The notes: generated by a model not told the origin, from the sequence alone. 64,000 bases of DNA from Thuidium tamariscinum (GCA_947034885.2 OX344751.2:46467082-46531081); one strand, 5' to 3'; positions 12,390 to 25,000 are shown, counted from the first letter of the stretch. Translations and numbers: made by a program.

Positions 12390-12686
12390 CCCGGGGAGGA
12401 CACTTTTTGTATATTTGGGGGACCCACGTGCGGCGGTGGGGTATTTTTAGGGGGCTATCAATTACTTGTAATCATTTTTTGGCAACATTAAAAGAGCCCC
12501 TACTTTACCATAAAGCGAAAAAATCAGCCATATTATCACCCCTATTTTATTTTTAAAACACTTTGCCTTTTTAATGTCCCCTATTTTATATGTAAATTTT
12601 TTATAAATTTTACCTACGATTATTTAAATGTACCCTATATTCCGTCGCACATAGGTTATTAAAAAATGGAAAGTGTCCTCCCCTAG
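12390..12686. mobile_element. hAT-like MITE (297 bp)
   Basis: A perfect 8-bp direct repeat AATAGGGA lies at 12382-12389 and 12687-12694. The termini are inverted: CCCGGGGAGGACACTTT on the left, and on the right the complement of CTAGGGGAGGACACTTT, with 14 of the 17 terminal bases identical and contiguous. There is no coding capacity. The 8-bp duplication and short terminal repeats fit a hAT-superfamily MITE. Confidence 0.85.
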
Positions 12687-12694
12687 AATAGGGA

Positions 12695-13684
12695 GTTGCT
12701 AGGCCATGGCTTGCTATATGTAGTATAAACCCTATTGTTATGAAGGGAATAATATACTTCTAAAAAATAGCAACAAGGATAACCCTTTCTTCTTACATCC
12801 CAAAGATATGAGTGGCCAAATTACTTTCAATACTCTTTATTTCAATGGTCTTAGGATCAACATAGTTATTATTATTTTTGATTCTTTGAAGAGAAGGCCG
12901 GAGACCTTGTTGCAATAATAAAAATATATTGTACTTTAAAATTGAAATGTCTAATAAGACATCTTATGTCCTTAGATGATTTCAAAGAGGTCTCATAGAT
13001 GATGAAAAAAAGGAGTTTGTCATCAAATTTTTGAAAAAGTTTTTTAGAAGTTCCTTGAACACAATTTCAATGATATATTTTTTCTTTATTATATATTTTT
13101 TACTTTCCTAAATTAGAAAAAGACAAATTCATTGATTACCATCTAATGTGATTTGAAATTTTTTATACCTTTTTCTTTGTCTAAATTTATGTTTTAGAAA
13201 ATTATGGTCTTTTTTATGGTCTTTTTTGAAGTAATAATCAACTAATGGTAAGAAGTTTATGAAGTCTAGTTTCTATTATGGGTTGAAAATTTGAAAAATT
13301 CATAAAATTGAACTTTTTATTGCAATTTGAACTTTAGTCCTATTTCCTTGAGTATTGATTGCTTACTATTAATAAATTTGAAATAGTAAATTTTCTTTTG
13401 CCATATTTTTAGACACTATAATATACACCACAACAAGATTTTCCAAGGTTTTAAGCATAGTTTGTATTTGGTATGAATTTTTTTCACTTCTTAATCAAAA
13501 TTTCACGGTTTTTTCAAATCTTCACTAGAAAATACTTCTAAGACTTCTAAAAAATATGCAATTACATTTCTAGATACGGTAGTAATAAAAATTCTAAGCA
13601 CAAAAATTGTTGAAAGGGAGCATACAAAGACATGAACTTTGAAGTTTGAAATGAAGTCCATGGGCATGTCCTTTAAAGGTCAAT
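12695..13684. other. AT-rich intergenic, nothing recognised
   Basis: Only AT-rich non-coding sequence was seen. The 13594-13779 frame on the minus strand spans the start of the candidate element at 13689 and has no recognisable protein features. Confidence 0.4.
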
Positions 13685-13688
13685 TTAA

Positions 13689-14387
13689 CCCTAGATCGCC
13701 GCCAATGCCATTTTGTGGCCTTTGAATGGCATTCTAGGGTCCAATGCACAATGTAGATTGAAGCAATTTTTTTAGCCATTTTTTTTATGACCTTTCATGT
13801 TGTGTTACAAAAGTATCTAATCAAGTTTTTAGTCTAACTAATGTTTGTTTTCATATAGTTGAGAAGGAGATTTTTAAAAATGATGGCAAAATTATTAGTG
13901 TATTTTGAGAAATGAATTAAATCTGGATTTTCCCCACAAAAATGATATTCTTTGAGTTTGAGCCCAACTATTGAAATGAAGGTCTTCTACTCTAGTTCTA
14001 CTCCAATTGGAATTTTCATAATATTGAATATTTTATTGCATTTTAAACTTTGGATATATTTTCAATGTTTATTGCATTTTAATTAGAGAAGGATACGGAA
14101 ATTGAGTTTACACCATGATGTTTTTCATTTTAATGTACACATATAGTGAAAATTTCACATTTTTTGAAATATCTACTATTTGATGTGATTTTTTCTTCGC
14201 TTTTATTTCAAAAATCCGAGAAAAATCAATTTTCCTCAAAAAAATCTATGTTTTTTTGTGAAGTAGAAAAGACATGTAATAACATCTCTAGAAAATAAAT
14301 ATAATTTTTTTTTATACATATCTAGTTCCAAAATGGCAACAAGCAATCAAGCATGAAATTAGTGGTTATAGGTCTGTCTCTTAAGGG
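13689..14387. mobile_element. Possible TTAA-bounded element (699 bp)
   Basis: TTAA occurs at 13685-13688 followed by CCCTAGA. On the right, TTAAGGG-TTAA ends at 14391, giving CCCTTAAGAGA when complemented. This matches the piggyBac-type layout, but the inverted match is short and TTAA is frequent by chance in such AT-rich DNA. It is a weak candidate. Confidence 0.3.
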
Positions 14388-14399
14388 TTAATTCTACGT

Positions 14400-15558
14400 T
14401 TCTTTAGTTCCGATCAACCCTTTTTTTTACTTTCTGATCACTTCAAACTTCGTGAAGCATTGTGTTTCTACATTCATCCATATTTTGGTCTAAAAACACT
14501 TTTCCATCATATTCATACACTTTTTCATCCTAATTTGACAACTTCATCCTTACTTTAAAGAGAATTGGAAATTTTCTTGGCAAAAAAAGATTACTTTTAT
14601 CTGGCGAAAAAAAGACATTTATTTTGAAACGGTGCAATGACTGCAATCTGGCCATGGTGCCGGCAAAAAAAGGGCTGGTTCCGATAGTCCCTCTCCCGGA
14701 CCGCGGTCCTTACCTATCGCCGCGCTCATCGAGCACCAGCGATGGCCACTTCATCAGCTCTAGAATCGCGACGCAGCTTGCCATCTGTCGAGGTGAATTG
14801 AGGGCGTGTGCGTCCTCCGCCTGCCTGTCGATCCGCACTGCCTTCTGGTTTTGTTGGATCTTCAGTTCTCTTTTATTTTTTTGAAAGTAAAGGTGGAATC
14901 TCCATTGCCTCATTCGACGGGCGTCCGTCTTGAGCCGGTCGGTTTAGGTTCCTGGAGGGTCTTTCGGTGGTGGTGCGCTGGATTCCTTCGTCGGCTAGCT
15001 CGAGAACTCGATTTTTATCTGGGACTGCGGCTGGTGTTGGGAATCGTTGAAGTTCAGAGTTGGATCAGATGCAGTAACGAAATTGGTAGTGTTGAGCACT
15101 ATTCCTGCGGGCGGGTTCTTTTGGCTTGAGCTATCTTAGTTTGTTATTGGTTCACTAACCCTTTTTCGGAAGGTCCTTTGAACCTCCTTTGTGAGCGGAT
15201 CTTGGTCATATTGGAGGTCTTGGTGAGTTTCCTAGGGTAGGGCGATTTTTTCATTGAAGTGTGCGATCCTCTGCTGGGGATGATTTATGTTATCTTTTTT
15301 TGGTCATGGGAGTTTGCCTGATTAAGGTTTCTTGGGTTCAGTGTAGGGTTTCTGAATTGCAATGTTTCTATTTGCCTTTCGTCTTTCATCTTCGCTTACA
15401 TTTCGTGGTGACGCGCAGGTCATCGAATGCTGCGATGTTTTTACATTAATGAAAGCAGGGCGAGCTTGTGACTGGAGCGAGTGTTTAATCAGCATGTGAT
15501 CCTCAGATGATATACCGTCTGTTTTGTATCGATTCCGTGCTGTGCACAGGAGGAACAG
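14400..15558 (+). promoter_or_regulatory. AP-3 delta promoter and 5' leader region
   Basis: Base composition switches from AT-rich to balanced at about 14625 and stays so into the AP-3 delta reading frame. This fits a promoter and transcribed leader. An ATG at 14742 opens a 17-codon frame that runs into a possible splice donor (GTGAAT at 14793), so a spliced 5' leader is possible. Short frames on both strands here (14624-15449) are not recognised and are left out as genes. Confidence 0.4.
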
Positions 15559-18500
15559 GTGGCCATCGGTTATTTAGGGTTCGGGGAAATTGGGATGGCT
15601 ATGGCGGCGTCGGCAATGATGGAGTCCTTGTTTCAAAGGACATTGGACGATCTGGTGAAAGGCTTGCGGCTGCAAATGATAGGCGAGTCGCGATACTTGG
15701 CGAAAGCATTGGAGGAGGTTCGGAAGGAGATGAAGTCCACGGACCCTGTCATCAAGGTGACTGCTCTTCAGAAACTTACATACTTGCAGATGGCCTGCGG
15801 AGCTGACATGTCGTGGGCATCGTTTCACATAGTGGAGGTTATGACCATGCCCAAATTTGCGCACAAAAAAGTGGGCTACCTCGCGGCGGCACAGAGTTTT
15901 CATGAAGGAACTGATGTTCTGGTCCTCACTACAAACTTGCTTAGAAAGGACATGGGAAGTAAGAACGAGTATGAGACAAGCATGGCCATCGAATGCCTGT
16001 CGCGAATTTTGAATGCGGATTTGGCAGCTGCCCTGACCCCGGAAGTATTCACCTTGATGGCTAGTAGCCGGAGTTTCCTGCGTAAGAAGGCTACCCTAGT
16101 GTTATTGAGGGTTTTTGTGAGGTTCCCTGATGCCATTAGGGTCGCTTTTAAACGACTTGTGGAGAAGATGGAGGACGCGGATCCACAGGTAGTGTGTGCT
16201 GCAGTAAGCGTTTTGTGTGAACTTACTTTAAGAGATCCTCGGGCGTATCTTCCTCTTGCACCCGAGTTTTATAGACTTTTCGAAAACTCCGTCAACAATT
16301 GGCTTTCAATTAAGCTTGTGAAAATCTTTGGCGCTTTGACTCCCCTGGAACCCCGCTTGGGACGCAAAATAGCAGGGCCTTTGTGTGATCACATGAGGAA
16401 GACGCATGCGAAATCACTGTTGTTTGAATGCATCCGCACGGTGACGTTTGGGTTGATTGAGCATGAGGGAGCTGTTAAGCTATGCGTGGAGAAACTGAGG
16501 GAAAACATGGCGCTTGGGGATCCAAATTTGAAGTACTTGGGATTGAAAGCGCTTGCTGCCTTGATGAATTCACATCCATGGGCTCTGGAATCAAGTAAGG
16601 AAGTCATTATCAAGTGTCTGAACGACGGGGATTTAAGCATACAGAGGAGCGCTCTCGTTCTGATTATGGGAATGGTTTCTGAAATCAATGTTGAGGAGAC
16701 AGTGCAGGTGCGAATCAATAAAATAGAGGTTTTCTGGATCAAAATTTGCATCGCTTTGGGGGTTTGCATTATTGACCAGTGTTGTTATGCTGGTAGTATG
16801 CATAGTTTTGCTCGCAATGCGAATTGGGTGGCCAGGACCACAGGCTGCAGATTCTCAAACGCCTCAAGTGTGTATTAACACCAATATTTGCTTTGCAGGT
16901 TTTACTTCGCTATGCGCAGTCAGCAAACGCGGACTTCTGCAACGAACTAGTGTCGTCAATACTTCAGACATGTAGCCGGGTTCGGTATGAGCTCGTGTCT
17001 GATTTTGGCTGGTACGTATCAGTTTTGGCGGACATCGCTCGCATCCCCCACAGTGAACATGGAGATGAAGTAGGTCGCCAGCTCGTGGACATTGCACTCC
17101 GGGTGGAGTCTGTACGGATAGATGTGGTGAGAGTCTCACGTGGCCTCCTTGTCGACCCCGCCTTCCTTGGGAGACCTGCTTTGCGAAGTGTGCTTTGTGC
17201 GGCAGCTTGGATAGTCGGAGAATACATTGAACGAGCACCTCTCGGACCTTATGAAATCTTGGAGGCTCTTCTCCAACCTCGCACTCGTCTTCTGCCTTTC
17301 TCGGTACATGCGGTCTATCTTCAGGGGGTCTTGAAGGTTTTTGTATCATATGCCAATAGCAAATCTTTTGGAAAGTCACAAATCCCTGAGCAAGAGGAAT
17401 CTGGTGGGCCAGGTGAGGGAGGGTCATTGCATGCGGCGGTGGAATTGATAAAAGAGAATGTTTCTCCTTTGGTGAGTAGCATGGACATGGAAGTGCAGGA
17501 GAGGGCGTGTAATGTATTGGGATTGATTCAACCGTTTGAGGATCCCAATAATGCAGGGAGAATGAAGGAAGGTTTTAAAACGTTAACTGCCCTGAGCGAG
17601 GTGTTTTCATTAGAATTGGGACCTGTCTCTATGCATGCGCAGGGCAGAGTTTCTTTACCTAACGGTCTTTCAATTGAAGAGAATCTTGATGCTCTAGGTC
17701 CTGTTGACAGCAATGATGATGTGTTCCTGCACGCTGGAGAGGCAAGACCTAGCACTACTTATCGGGAATGGGAAGCTGAATTCAACTTCCAACCACCAAG
17801 TAAAGAAAACTCTTCTGCTGTGGATTCTAGTGCTGCGTTGTTACAGCAGCATCGTCATAGACATGAGAGTTTTTATTTGCCAACTGATGCACCCTCTGTG
17901 GATTATCCGCCACCTCAGCTTACAGCATCCACGGGAGCTGCGTCTCACGCTCCATCTGATTCATCTATTTTCAATGATAGCTCCCTGTTGCGGGCTAAGC
18001 CCCGACAAGGGAAGGCACGCAGGCCAGTAGTTGTTGCATTGGATGACGATGATGATTTGCCTGGAGTTTCAGCACCTGTGAGCAAAAAAGGGTTGAAGGA
18101 TGAGTTGGTATTTAGTGCAATCCGAGATGCACTTTCTGCAGACGGGAACAAGGGTCACAGTGCTGCTGACGGTTTAGAGAGTTCTCTTACTGCGTCCTCC
18201 TCAAGGAAGTCTTGGCATAGCCATCAGTCTAAGAAGAACAGAGAGAAGACTGGTCCCAGGGAGGCTGATGAAGGGGGAGGTGATACGGGTGAAGGTCTGG
18301 ATAACGAAGTTGGCAGGCAAACATCAGATATCGGTCATAAGGAGCACAGGAGGAGCAGACATAGACCCTCAAAACATGAGATACTGGTATTACCAAATAA
18401 GGACGGGTCTAGTAGTGAAAATGACAAGGAAGGTACATTCCAACTCAGCCAAAAGACACACAGAAAGAAACACAAACATCGATCTTCTCATCGGCACAAC

Positions 18501-18569
18501 CGACGTCAGGGGAAAAGCCCTGTTTCCGCGCCCCAGAATACCGACCCGATTCCTGATTTTCTCCTCTAG
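15559..18569 (+). CDS. AP3D: AP-3 adaptor complex subunit delta (delta-adaptin)
   Basis: Large subunit of the AP-3 vesicle coat, which in plants routes cargo from Golgi or endosomes to the vacuole (family knowledge). Exon 1 is 15559-16707 and exon 2 is 16899-18569, joined in phase 0 (VQ|VLLRYAQ), giving 939 residues. Arabidopsis delta has about 870. Residues about 20-600 are the helical-repeat adaptin N-terminal trunk, with family motifs LFQRTLDDLVKGLRLQ, YETSMAIECLSRI, LTPEVFTL, NLKYLGLKAL, IPHSEHGDEV and LLQPRTRLLP. The C-terminal tail is low-complexity: an acidic run (LDDDDDLPG) and a Lys/His-rich stretch (THRKKHKHRSSHRH). The open frame starts at 15559, but the ATG at 15595 or 15616 (MESLFQR) matches the usual family start better, so the first 12-19 residues are uncertain. 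No lesion is seen. Confidence 0.93.
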
Positions 18570-19793
18570 AAAGGTGTTAGTCTTTGGTGAAAATTCTCCA
18601 GCTCTCTCTGCTCCTGTAAATGCAGACTGCTTGTTCCTGCATGTGCCCAGAGTCCATACTCTTGAAGCAGGTTCCTAGAGGGACTTACCAGGTACCGTAG
18701 AGAATATCTGGTATTCGTATGGACATGGAAATATAAGAGTTGAATTGGAGCAGACTACATTTTCTTCTCTTTATTGCGGAGTAGCCTTGATCAGAAATGC
18801 AAGGGACGCTTGTGCAGAGGCAAGCATCTAGTGTGCCTCAATTGCAGCAGTCGAGGGGAGTTTCTTCATCGAGGTAGGTGTGCCTGTCCTTCGAACCCAT
18901 TATATATAGAATCTTTTATTACATTGAAACTTTTGGTATATATAGAACCTTACGGTATCAGACAAACACCTCTATGTTAATGCCTTATTGTTATCCTGAC
19001 CCACAAATTTGACACATGAAGTTGCTGCTTAGACTTAATTCGTTGCCAGCAGCGTCCAACTTACTGTAGCTGCCAATTTAATGTCAGTAGCGCAACATGG
19101 TTCTGATACTTTCTTTTTCATTCTTTGGTTCCATCCTTTTGCAGGTTTGCCTTCCGTCGACAATTAGGATCATAAATGAATGACAGCCTCTCCTCTTTTG
19201 CAGATTGCGGGAGACGGATTAACCTGAAGGGCGCTGTATCATGATGTAATAATTGGATGGGAATTATCGTAATGTTACTGTTGAGCACACCTAGGTAAAA
19301 TTGAACAATTGTTCTCTTTGTCTCTACTCGGCATTTATACCAGAAATCAGATTTTCTTGCAAGTTGCCCTCGATGTGCATTGTTCTGCTTACTTGCTAAA
19401 TCGCCTACTTTATTAATATGAATAAAGTGCTTCTCAACCCAGAGACGCTGGAATTTTTTTGCATGTAAAACGAGTGTTTCATGGCAGCCTCATTGGAATG
19501 CATAACTTAGAAGCGTTCTCGAAAGTACAATGTAGACCTTAGTGCTGTTTAATGCCCAATTCCAGCTGGGGTGCTTGGTCTAATGCCGCAGCTCCTGAAA
19601 TGTTTTATTGTTTTCAAGACAATGCTTTTTTTGCTGGCACTAAATTTTCCTAGACCTACTCCATTCTGTGAATTTAGTGAGAGTAGAGGCCGCTTTTCTG
19701 ATCCTCCTCGCAATATTTTTCTCCAGATCGACCAGATTTATGCTTCAGATTTTCCAAGTCATGTCGAAGAATATCCCCCTATGAAGATATGCT
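18570..19793 (+). other. AP-3 delta 3' flank and probable 3' UTR
   Basis: No coding exon is recognised. A canonical polyadenylation hexamer AATAAA at 19421-19426 lies about 850 nt after the stop and is a plausible 3' end. The short frames at 18774-18980 and 19571-19864 lack protein features. Confidence 0.45.
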
Positions 19794-19830
19794 GTTTGTT
19801 TGTTTGTTTGTTTGTTTGTTTGTTTGTTTG
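19794..19830. repeat. (TTTG)n microsatellite
   Basis: About nine uninterrupted TTTG units sit directly before the 159-bp tandem duplication at 19847. Confidence 0.95.
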
Positions 19831-19846
19831 GATGTTTGTTACGTTG

Positions 19847-20164
19847 AGATCTCCTGGACCGTGAGTCCCCCGGGTGCGTGTTTGGTACCGTCAGAAAGCC
19901 CTCGGCGAGGAGGGGTGCATGGGCTTTGATTCATGGTGTTCCAACCTACGGCATGAAAGTTATTGAATTTTGAAGTTTCTATACATTAAAAAAATTAGAA
20001 AATTTAGATCTCTCGGACCGTGAGTCCTTCGGGTGCGTGTTTGGTACCGTCGGAAAGCCCTTGGTGAGGAGGGGTGCACGGGCTTTAATTGATGGTGTTC
20101 CAACCTACGGCATGAAAGTTGTTGAATTTTGAAGTTTCTATACATTAAAAAAATTAGAAAATTA
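19847..20164. repeat. 159-bp tandem duplication of a dispersed repeat
   Basis: Two adjacent copies (19847-20005 and 20006-20164) begin AGATCTC and share GTTTGGTACCGTC, GAGGAGGGGTGCA and CCAACCTACGGCATGAAAGT with few differences. Diverged copies occur near 21660-21790 on the same strand and 57890-58020 on the opposite strand, so the duplicated unit is a dispersed element rather than unique sequence. Confidence 0.85.
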
Positions 20165-20449
20165 TTTATTTTATTTTATTTTAGACCGTGGCAATGGCAT
20201 GGGGCCACCCTAGTTTTTGTTATGTTTGACACTATTGATTATTGAGTATTGAGGTTAATGTTTTTGTCACGGGAAGGGGTGAAAATTGGGTTGCAAAATG
20301 ACGATTGAATGAATTGAATGAATGCTGACATAGAGTTTACAGCAAAAAAATTCTCTCATTTTCTTAGAATCTTGCAGGACATGCTTGGATTATCAGTGAG
20401 GGGGTGTACGGAAGTAAAGAGTCACATATTAGCATCTACGAGAGCAAGA

Positions 20450-20750
20450 ATAGACGCAAGACGTTAAATCGTGCAATCAATCCTGACGTGGCACAGGGAA
20501 ATCCAGCCCCCCGCAGGTAAAACAGGTTTTACCAGGGGTTGATGAGGGTTTTGGGGTTTATGTTTTGTTGGGTTTTTTGGTTGTGTCAAGGTTTTCCCTA
20601 GCTAATTTGGGGTCTCCGAATCCAAATATGAATTCAGAATTTGAAAAAAATAAATTTTGAAAAAAATAAAAAATTTCAGTGTTTACCCTGGGGTAACTTC
20701 AACTGCGCCACATTAGTTTCGATTACACGATTTAACGTCTTGCAGAATAG
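20450..20750. mobile_element. MITE-like element with about 50-bp inverted termini
   Basis: GCAAGACGTTAAATCGTG at 20456-20473 is repeated as its exact complement at 20726-20743. The similarity continues inward through a GTGGC(A/G)CAG block on both sides. There is no coding capacity. The long imperfect inverted termini resemble Mutator-like MITEs, but the target duplication is not clear. Confidence 0.55.
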
Positions 20751-21013
20751 ACCCATGTGGTTTGCAATTGGAAGCTATCTGACATTGCTTCGACCACCTA
20801 GTACTACACTTGATGAATATTGCTTTGACCACTTAGTGCTTCACTGTATTATTTAATTTAGTTGAAAATTTACCCCATGTGGTTCTACTCTAATTATCTT
20901 AGGCTTTTGTGTGCTTGGGAGTTGTATTATAGGTGACATAGGTTTAAGGTAGAACCACTTGTAACTGATGTTTAAGGTATTTTATACATGATTTGGTATA
21001 GTGCAAGGCAAAG

Positions 21014-21265
21014 CAAATATTTTCAAAGGTGCAATGATAGAAATGATGGGGATTGCAAAAACTTTGGTGATTTTATTGCATGAATTGAAATTACTATGAA
21101 TTTTGAAAGGCAAAAAGTGTGTTGGATCCATAGCCAAAACAAATATTTTCAAATGTGCAATGATAGTAATGATGGAGATTGCAAAAACTTTAGTAGTTTT
21201 ATTGCATGAAATGTAATTATTATGAATTTTGAAAGGCAAAAAGAGTGTTGGATCTATAGCAAATG
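21014..21265. repeat. 126-bp tandem duplication
   Basis: Two copies (21014-21139 and 21140-21265) start CAAATATTTTCAAA and share 'gcaatgatag', 'attgcaaaaacttt' and 'gaaaggcaaaaag' in register, with a handful of substitutions. Non-coding. Confidence 0.85.
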
Positions 21266-21426
21266 TGTAGATCCTTCTAATTCTGATCATACAAAAACTA
21301 CTTTTTTATTCACTACTTCATACTTTCTTGTACACTACTTTGAGACATGTGCCATTAACTTTTTAGTCCCAACTTTGAATAAAACAAACAAACATTCTAG
21401 CCTTAGTTAGAAATATGTCCATTGAT

Positions 21427-21614
21427 ATGTTGGCTATAGGTGTTGGTTGGTTATAAATGGTTCTACCTTAAGTATATTGTAGACAATGATATTGTATAGT
21501 TTACTACACTTTCAAATGACATGTTGGCTATAGGTGTTGGTTGGTTATAAATGGTTTTACTTTAAGTATATTATAGACAATGATATTGTATAGTTTACTA
21601 TACTTTCAAATGTC
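21427..21614. repeat. 94-bp tandem duplication
   Basis: Two copies begin ATGTTGGCTATAGGTGTTGG at 21427 and 21521 and remain nearly identical across the unit. A further partial copy of the end ('attgtatagtttactatact') recurs near 21813. Confidence 0.85.
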
Positions 21615-21829
21615 ATTTTCCTATGTAAACCCAACTCATAGGATGTGGCTATTTCAAACCAACTCATAGGATTTTCCTAGGAGAGGTGCATAGTCTCTAT
21701 ATGTTTTGTCTCATTGGATTTCAAATTTTTTTTATATAAACTAAAAAAATTGGAAAATCATTTTTATTTTCATATACTATGGCAATAACACATGGTATAC
21801 TAATACAATGCTATTGTATAGTTTACTAT

Positions 21830-22038
21830 ACTTTCAAATGTCATTTTCCTTAAAGATAAGTTACAAGATTCCAATAACATTTTCCTTAAGGATAAGTTTT
21901 CTTTAAGGAAAATGACATTTGAAAGTAAATCTCTTCTAACCTTGGTTTGAAATAGCCACATCCTATACCATGCACCTCTCATAGGAAAACCCAACTCATA
22001 GGATGTGGCTATTTCAAACCAAGGTTAGAAGAGATTTA
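21830..22038. repeat. Two adjacent perfect inverted repeats
   Basis: A 26-bp arm at 21830-21855 is complemented exactly at 21901-21926. A 41-bp arm at 21926-21966 is complemented exactly at 21998-22038. The 41-bp arm pair shares its outer sequence with a direct copy at 21629-21661. Two stacked stem-loops could form. No coding frame is convincing. Confidence 0.9.
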
Positions 22039-25000
22039 CAATCAAAGTTTGAAATGTACTTTTTCCCCATTTTCAAGTCATGACACATGTTCCAAAGTGT
22101 CATAAAGTATGTAAGAAGTATTGATTGGGAAAGTAGTCTTTGGCTATGATCCGAATTAGAAAACTCTAGACATTGACTATGGGTTCAAAGCACTTTTTGG
22201 CTTTTAAAGTATAAATAGTAATTTCAGTTTTGGGAATAAAATTATGAAAAATTTGCGATCCCTATCTTTCTTATGTTACTACATAGGAAAAATTTGCTTA
22301 GCCTAATATTCCTTATGATTTGTTCCAAAATTGCTTAAGTGATCGGGTATAAGTGGTTCTACCTTACCATGCATTGACATTGTTAGATTTCAATACTAGT
22401 CACGGTTTTCGATGACTCCTTATCACCCAATTCCTACAAGACATTAGATATGTCATTTGATGATCTAGAATAGAACTTCCATTGATGTCCAAATACTTGA
22501 TGGTGACAATCATATTCACCACTAGCAATTTAAACACCTTTGAATAGTAAGTAGCCGACTCTTTGCTAGGCTCAAACAACCTCATTTTGAAATTACTTTG
22601 AAATTCAATAGTCAAGGGTCAATGTCATGGTCTAGTGTGGGGTGGATACTATCCAATTAGATTCAAGGAGTACGCAAGAGCATTGTACAATGTCATGAAG
22701 ACAATAGTGAGGTTCCATCACCAACTTCACCATTTGTAAACATTTTGGCTCACTACAACACTATTCGCGAGTGAAGAAAGAGACCACTCTTCTTGATAGT
22801 ACTCTTTATGAGATTTGGAAGCCATGTTGGTCCTATGATTCACAAAAACATTCAAGACAAACTTCCTCCTTGAAAAGGTAGTTAATTCTATGCCTTAACT
22901 TCCAAATTGAGATCTAAAAGACTTGTGACCTTTATCTACGATTTTTCTTAAAGTACAAACTCCAAATCCAAAGTGCAAACTATTTTCATGACCTACTCTT
23001 TGAATAGATCATTATGAACTAATTTCCTTCTCATATGCAAGTTATGTCTACTTCAAACTCTTTATTTCTTTTCACCTAGTCTCTTCACTTTAAGAACCCT
23101 ACGTTTTTGTGGACATGTAGAAAAACATGAGAAAACGTAATATTTGACAAGACTTGGATCAACCTTGATGTCAACTAAAATTTGTCTTAATGGATGGGCA
23201 AAAAAACATCCAAAAGTTTTGGGTGGCACATTTGAATTTAGGTTTTTTTTCTAATGTTCTATGAGGAGGGGGTTGCAAGCTTTGCAAAGGGCTACATATG
23301 TAGGGGGCTTAAGTGCTACCTAATCTCTTTTTGGGACAAGCAATGCCATAATGGACAATTTTCATCCAACATCATTTTGAACGGGTTTGTAAATTGGACT
23401 TAGAAAAAAGTAGCATGGACCCTCAAATTATGTTGACATGGACCCCCAAATTATGCTAATGTGGACCCTTGAATTACATTGATGTAAACTTTTGAATTAT
23501 GTTGACATGGCATGCCTTGTTAGCACACTTTTGTGTCATTTGAAAATTTTGATGGTATTTTCTTAAACGTCAAATAAGACGTTTTTTAAAACATCAATCG
23601 GTGCATATCCTACCCAAAAGGCAAGCTCAACAAAAAATAAATATTCAAAATAAATAAATAAAAATGAAAAAACAAAATTGTTGAATTCAACAAGAATTGA
23701 AGAAAACTTACCGTCTTCCATTATGAGAATTTTTTATGGCAAAATGAAGGAATTACTTCATTGAAAGGTAGTGAGAATGAAGGGAAGTGAGATTATATTT
23801 GCATCCATTCTCTGACTATAGTAAGATAAAAGAAATGGGATAACTACAATATGGCAATTTGACCATTGTGCATGTTGATGTTTCTAACATTTAGATGTCG
23901 TTTTAGACATCTTAACATTGTTTTAAACATTTCACACTGCATACAATTGTTGCTTTACATATCTCATATGGATTGTTTCTCTTCCTACCACTCTACTTGT
24001 TTAAAGACCATTTCTTTTCATCTATACTATACATACATACATTTCCTTTTTTTTGCAAACCTTGCCATGTGGCTAGTCTGGCTTTCCTTTTCTAAATTTT
24101 TCACATATTGTCAATATTTTACCATATATTGTAGTAATTTCTAATAAATTATCTATAATCAAAATGGACTTTTTACTAAAGTGGTAGTCTATGTTTTTAA
24201 GATGTTGCAAAAAAAGATAAACCTGTTTTTCTAAACATCATTAAGAATATGTTTATCTACAGTAACATCTACTTGTTCTCCAACTAAGAAACACATGTTT
24301 TCTCCAACATCACATCAAATTCATATTTTTATAGCCATTCACTCTTAACGCATGACGCCTTGGAAAACATGATACATTTATTTTGGAGACAATACCTAAA
24401 ATGTGATTTTTTTTATAGTACTTGCAAGGTTTGAGAATTCACCTTCAAGGTCTCTTTAACTTAGTAAGGTATTGTAGGCACACGTAGTAGGGGTTATGAC
24501 AAGAAGATTTAAAGAACAACTAATATGAATTTAAGAGTTCCTTGAACTTGGGCATTTTGTAATTCAAGGGTGTGGATTCAAACGGAGTCTAGTGGGTATA
24601 AATAGGTATCTTATGCTTTTAATTTGAGAACTTGTAGTATATTGAGTTAGTTACAAAAGATTTCCTAACAACTTGGGCTAATTTTTATTAGAGTACTTAA
24701 CATTCTTAATCAATAAGAAACATCATTTTAAACACACAACTAGATGGGGCAATAGAAATGTTCTTTTATGGTGCATCTAAATGCAACAAGTTCAAATATA
24801 CTATTTCACTTTCAAACATCATAGGTAGTTTAAATACAAATTTGATAATTCAAAGGTAGCAAAAAGAAAAAGGTATCACCTAATTATTATTATTTTAATA
24901 ATATAGAATTTCTTAAATGAAATTAAAATTTTATTCATTATTTAAAAAATAATTTTATCATAGAAGATCAAGCATACAATAATTCTTAACTAAGAGAGCT

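Noticed and set aside
13689-14387. TTAA-bounded segment as a firm piggyBac-type element
   Set aside because: Inverted match at the ends is only about 4-6 bases, so it is kept as a low-confidence feature only.
18860-18900. GGGTTCGAAGG on the minus strand, resembling a tRNA B box
   Set aside because: No A box at the right spacing and no acceptor-stem pairing.
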